From: UBA7239 sp035456205
GTDB lineage: Bacteria > Pseudomonadota > Gammaproteobacteria > Pseudomonadales > UBA7239
Assembly: GCA_035456205.1 (NCBI GenBank)
Contig: DATIDQ010000022.1
Location: forward strand, 1-5,919
Direction of reading: 5' to 3'
Length of the DNA: 5,919 nt
Shown: positions 5,840 to 5,919 of the stretch, piece by piece
Position numbering within the stretch: position 1 is the first letter of the stretch
Layout: each line of letters starts with the position of its first letter
The notes under the pieces: model-generated
What the model was told of the DNA's origin: nothing
The model's database searches: none
Seen by the model: only the letters and a program-made list of their open reading frames with translations
Position numbers and translations under genes: made by a program

Positions 5840-5919
5840 GACCGTAGCACGCTATCTTTTCCTGTTTTTCTTTTTGTCAGCTGCAGCTATTGGCATGTAT
5901 TGCCTGCAAAAAATCAATC
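5832..5919 (+). CDS. mltG: N-terminus of a membrane protein, probably endolytic transglycosylase MltG (cut by window edge)
   Basis: Only 29 codons are inside the window. They read MVKTVARYLFLFFFLSAAAIG, then MYCLQKIN, i.e. a positive N-terminus followed by one hydrophobic segment, as expected for the single N-terminal membrane anchor of MltG, the inner-membrane lytic transglycosylase that cleaves nascent peptidoglycan. The name rests mostly on position: in Gammaproteobacteria mltG commonly follows pabC (pabC-mltG-tmk-holB). The catalytic YceG domain is not visible here. The start overlaps the last eight bases of pabC; GAGG lies four bases upstream. An in-frame ATG at 5820 would add four residues (MRGF) and cannot be excluded. 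Confidence 0.7.
   Translation, partial: MVKTVARYLFLFFFLSAAAIGMYCLQKIN

Noticed and set aside
1..5919. Search for mobile elements, CRISPR repeats, tRNA or other RNA genes, and an undescribed gene system
   Set aside because: Nearly all of the window is filled by six recognisable genes plus the start of a seventh; I saw no transposase, terminal repeats, regularly spaced repeats or tRNA-like folds, and nothing that requires a novel system.

Overview
The window looks like an ordinary chromosomal segment of a gammaproteobacterium with moderate GC content. It holds two divergent transcription units separated by about 240 bases of regulatory DNA. The taxonomic call rests on the acyl carrier protein and FabF, which by eye match the enterobacterial/pseudomonad forms almost residue for residue, and on the gene order acpP-fabF-pabC-mltG, which is typical of Gammaproteobacteria. 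I cannot place it to genus from sequence alone.

The left half (1-3160, minus strand) is the first part of a branched-chain amino acid type ABC importer operon in the order livK-livH-livM. It encodes a lipoprotein-type substrate-binding protein, then the two inner-membrane permeases. livM runs off the window edge about 10-20 residues before its expected end, and the ATPase genes livG and livF would be expected next, outside the window. A near-consensus sigma-70 promoter (TTGACA, 16-base spacer, GATAAT) sits just upstream of livK. livK and livH lie in the same frame with one stop codon and 21 bases between them, and livH and livM overlap by one base (TAATG).

The right half (3403-5919, plus strand) is the downstream part of the fatty acid synthesis cluster. 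It holds acpP (acyl carrier protein), a tandem hairpin including a clear rho-independent terminator, fabF (ketoacyl-ACP synthase II), pabC (aminodeoxychorismate lyase, folate pathway), and the first codons of what position and an N-terminal membrane segment suggest is mltG. The terminator after acpP fits a need for far more ACP than FabF. fabF, pabC and mltG are closely packed and probably co-transcribed.

The most notable contextual point is that acpP is not preceded by fabG/fabD as in most relatives, but by a divergent amino acid transporter operon. I found no mobile element, CRISPR array, RNA gene or evidence of an undescribed system. The remaining observations are small-scale: possible leader RNA structures at acpP, unusual starts at livH and fabF, altered ligand-contact positions in the LivK-like protein, and a shortened PabC N-terminus.
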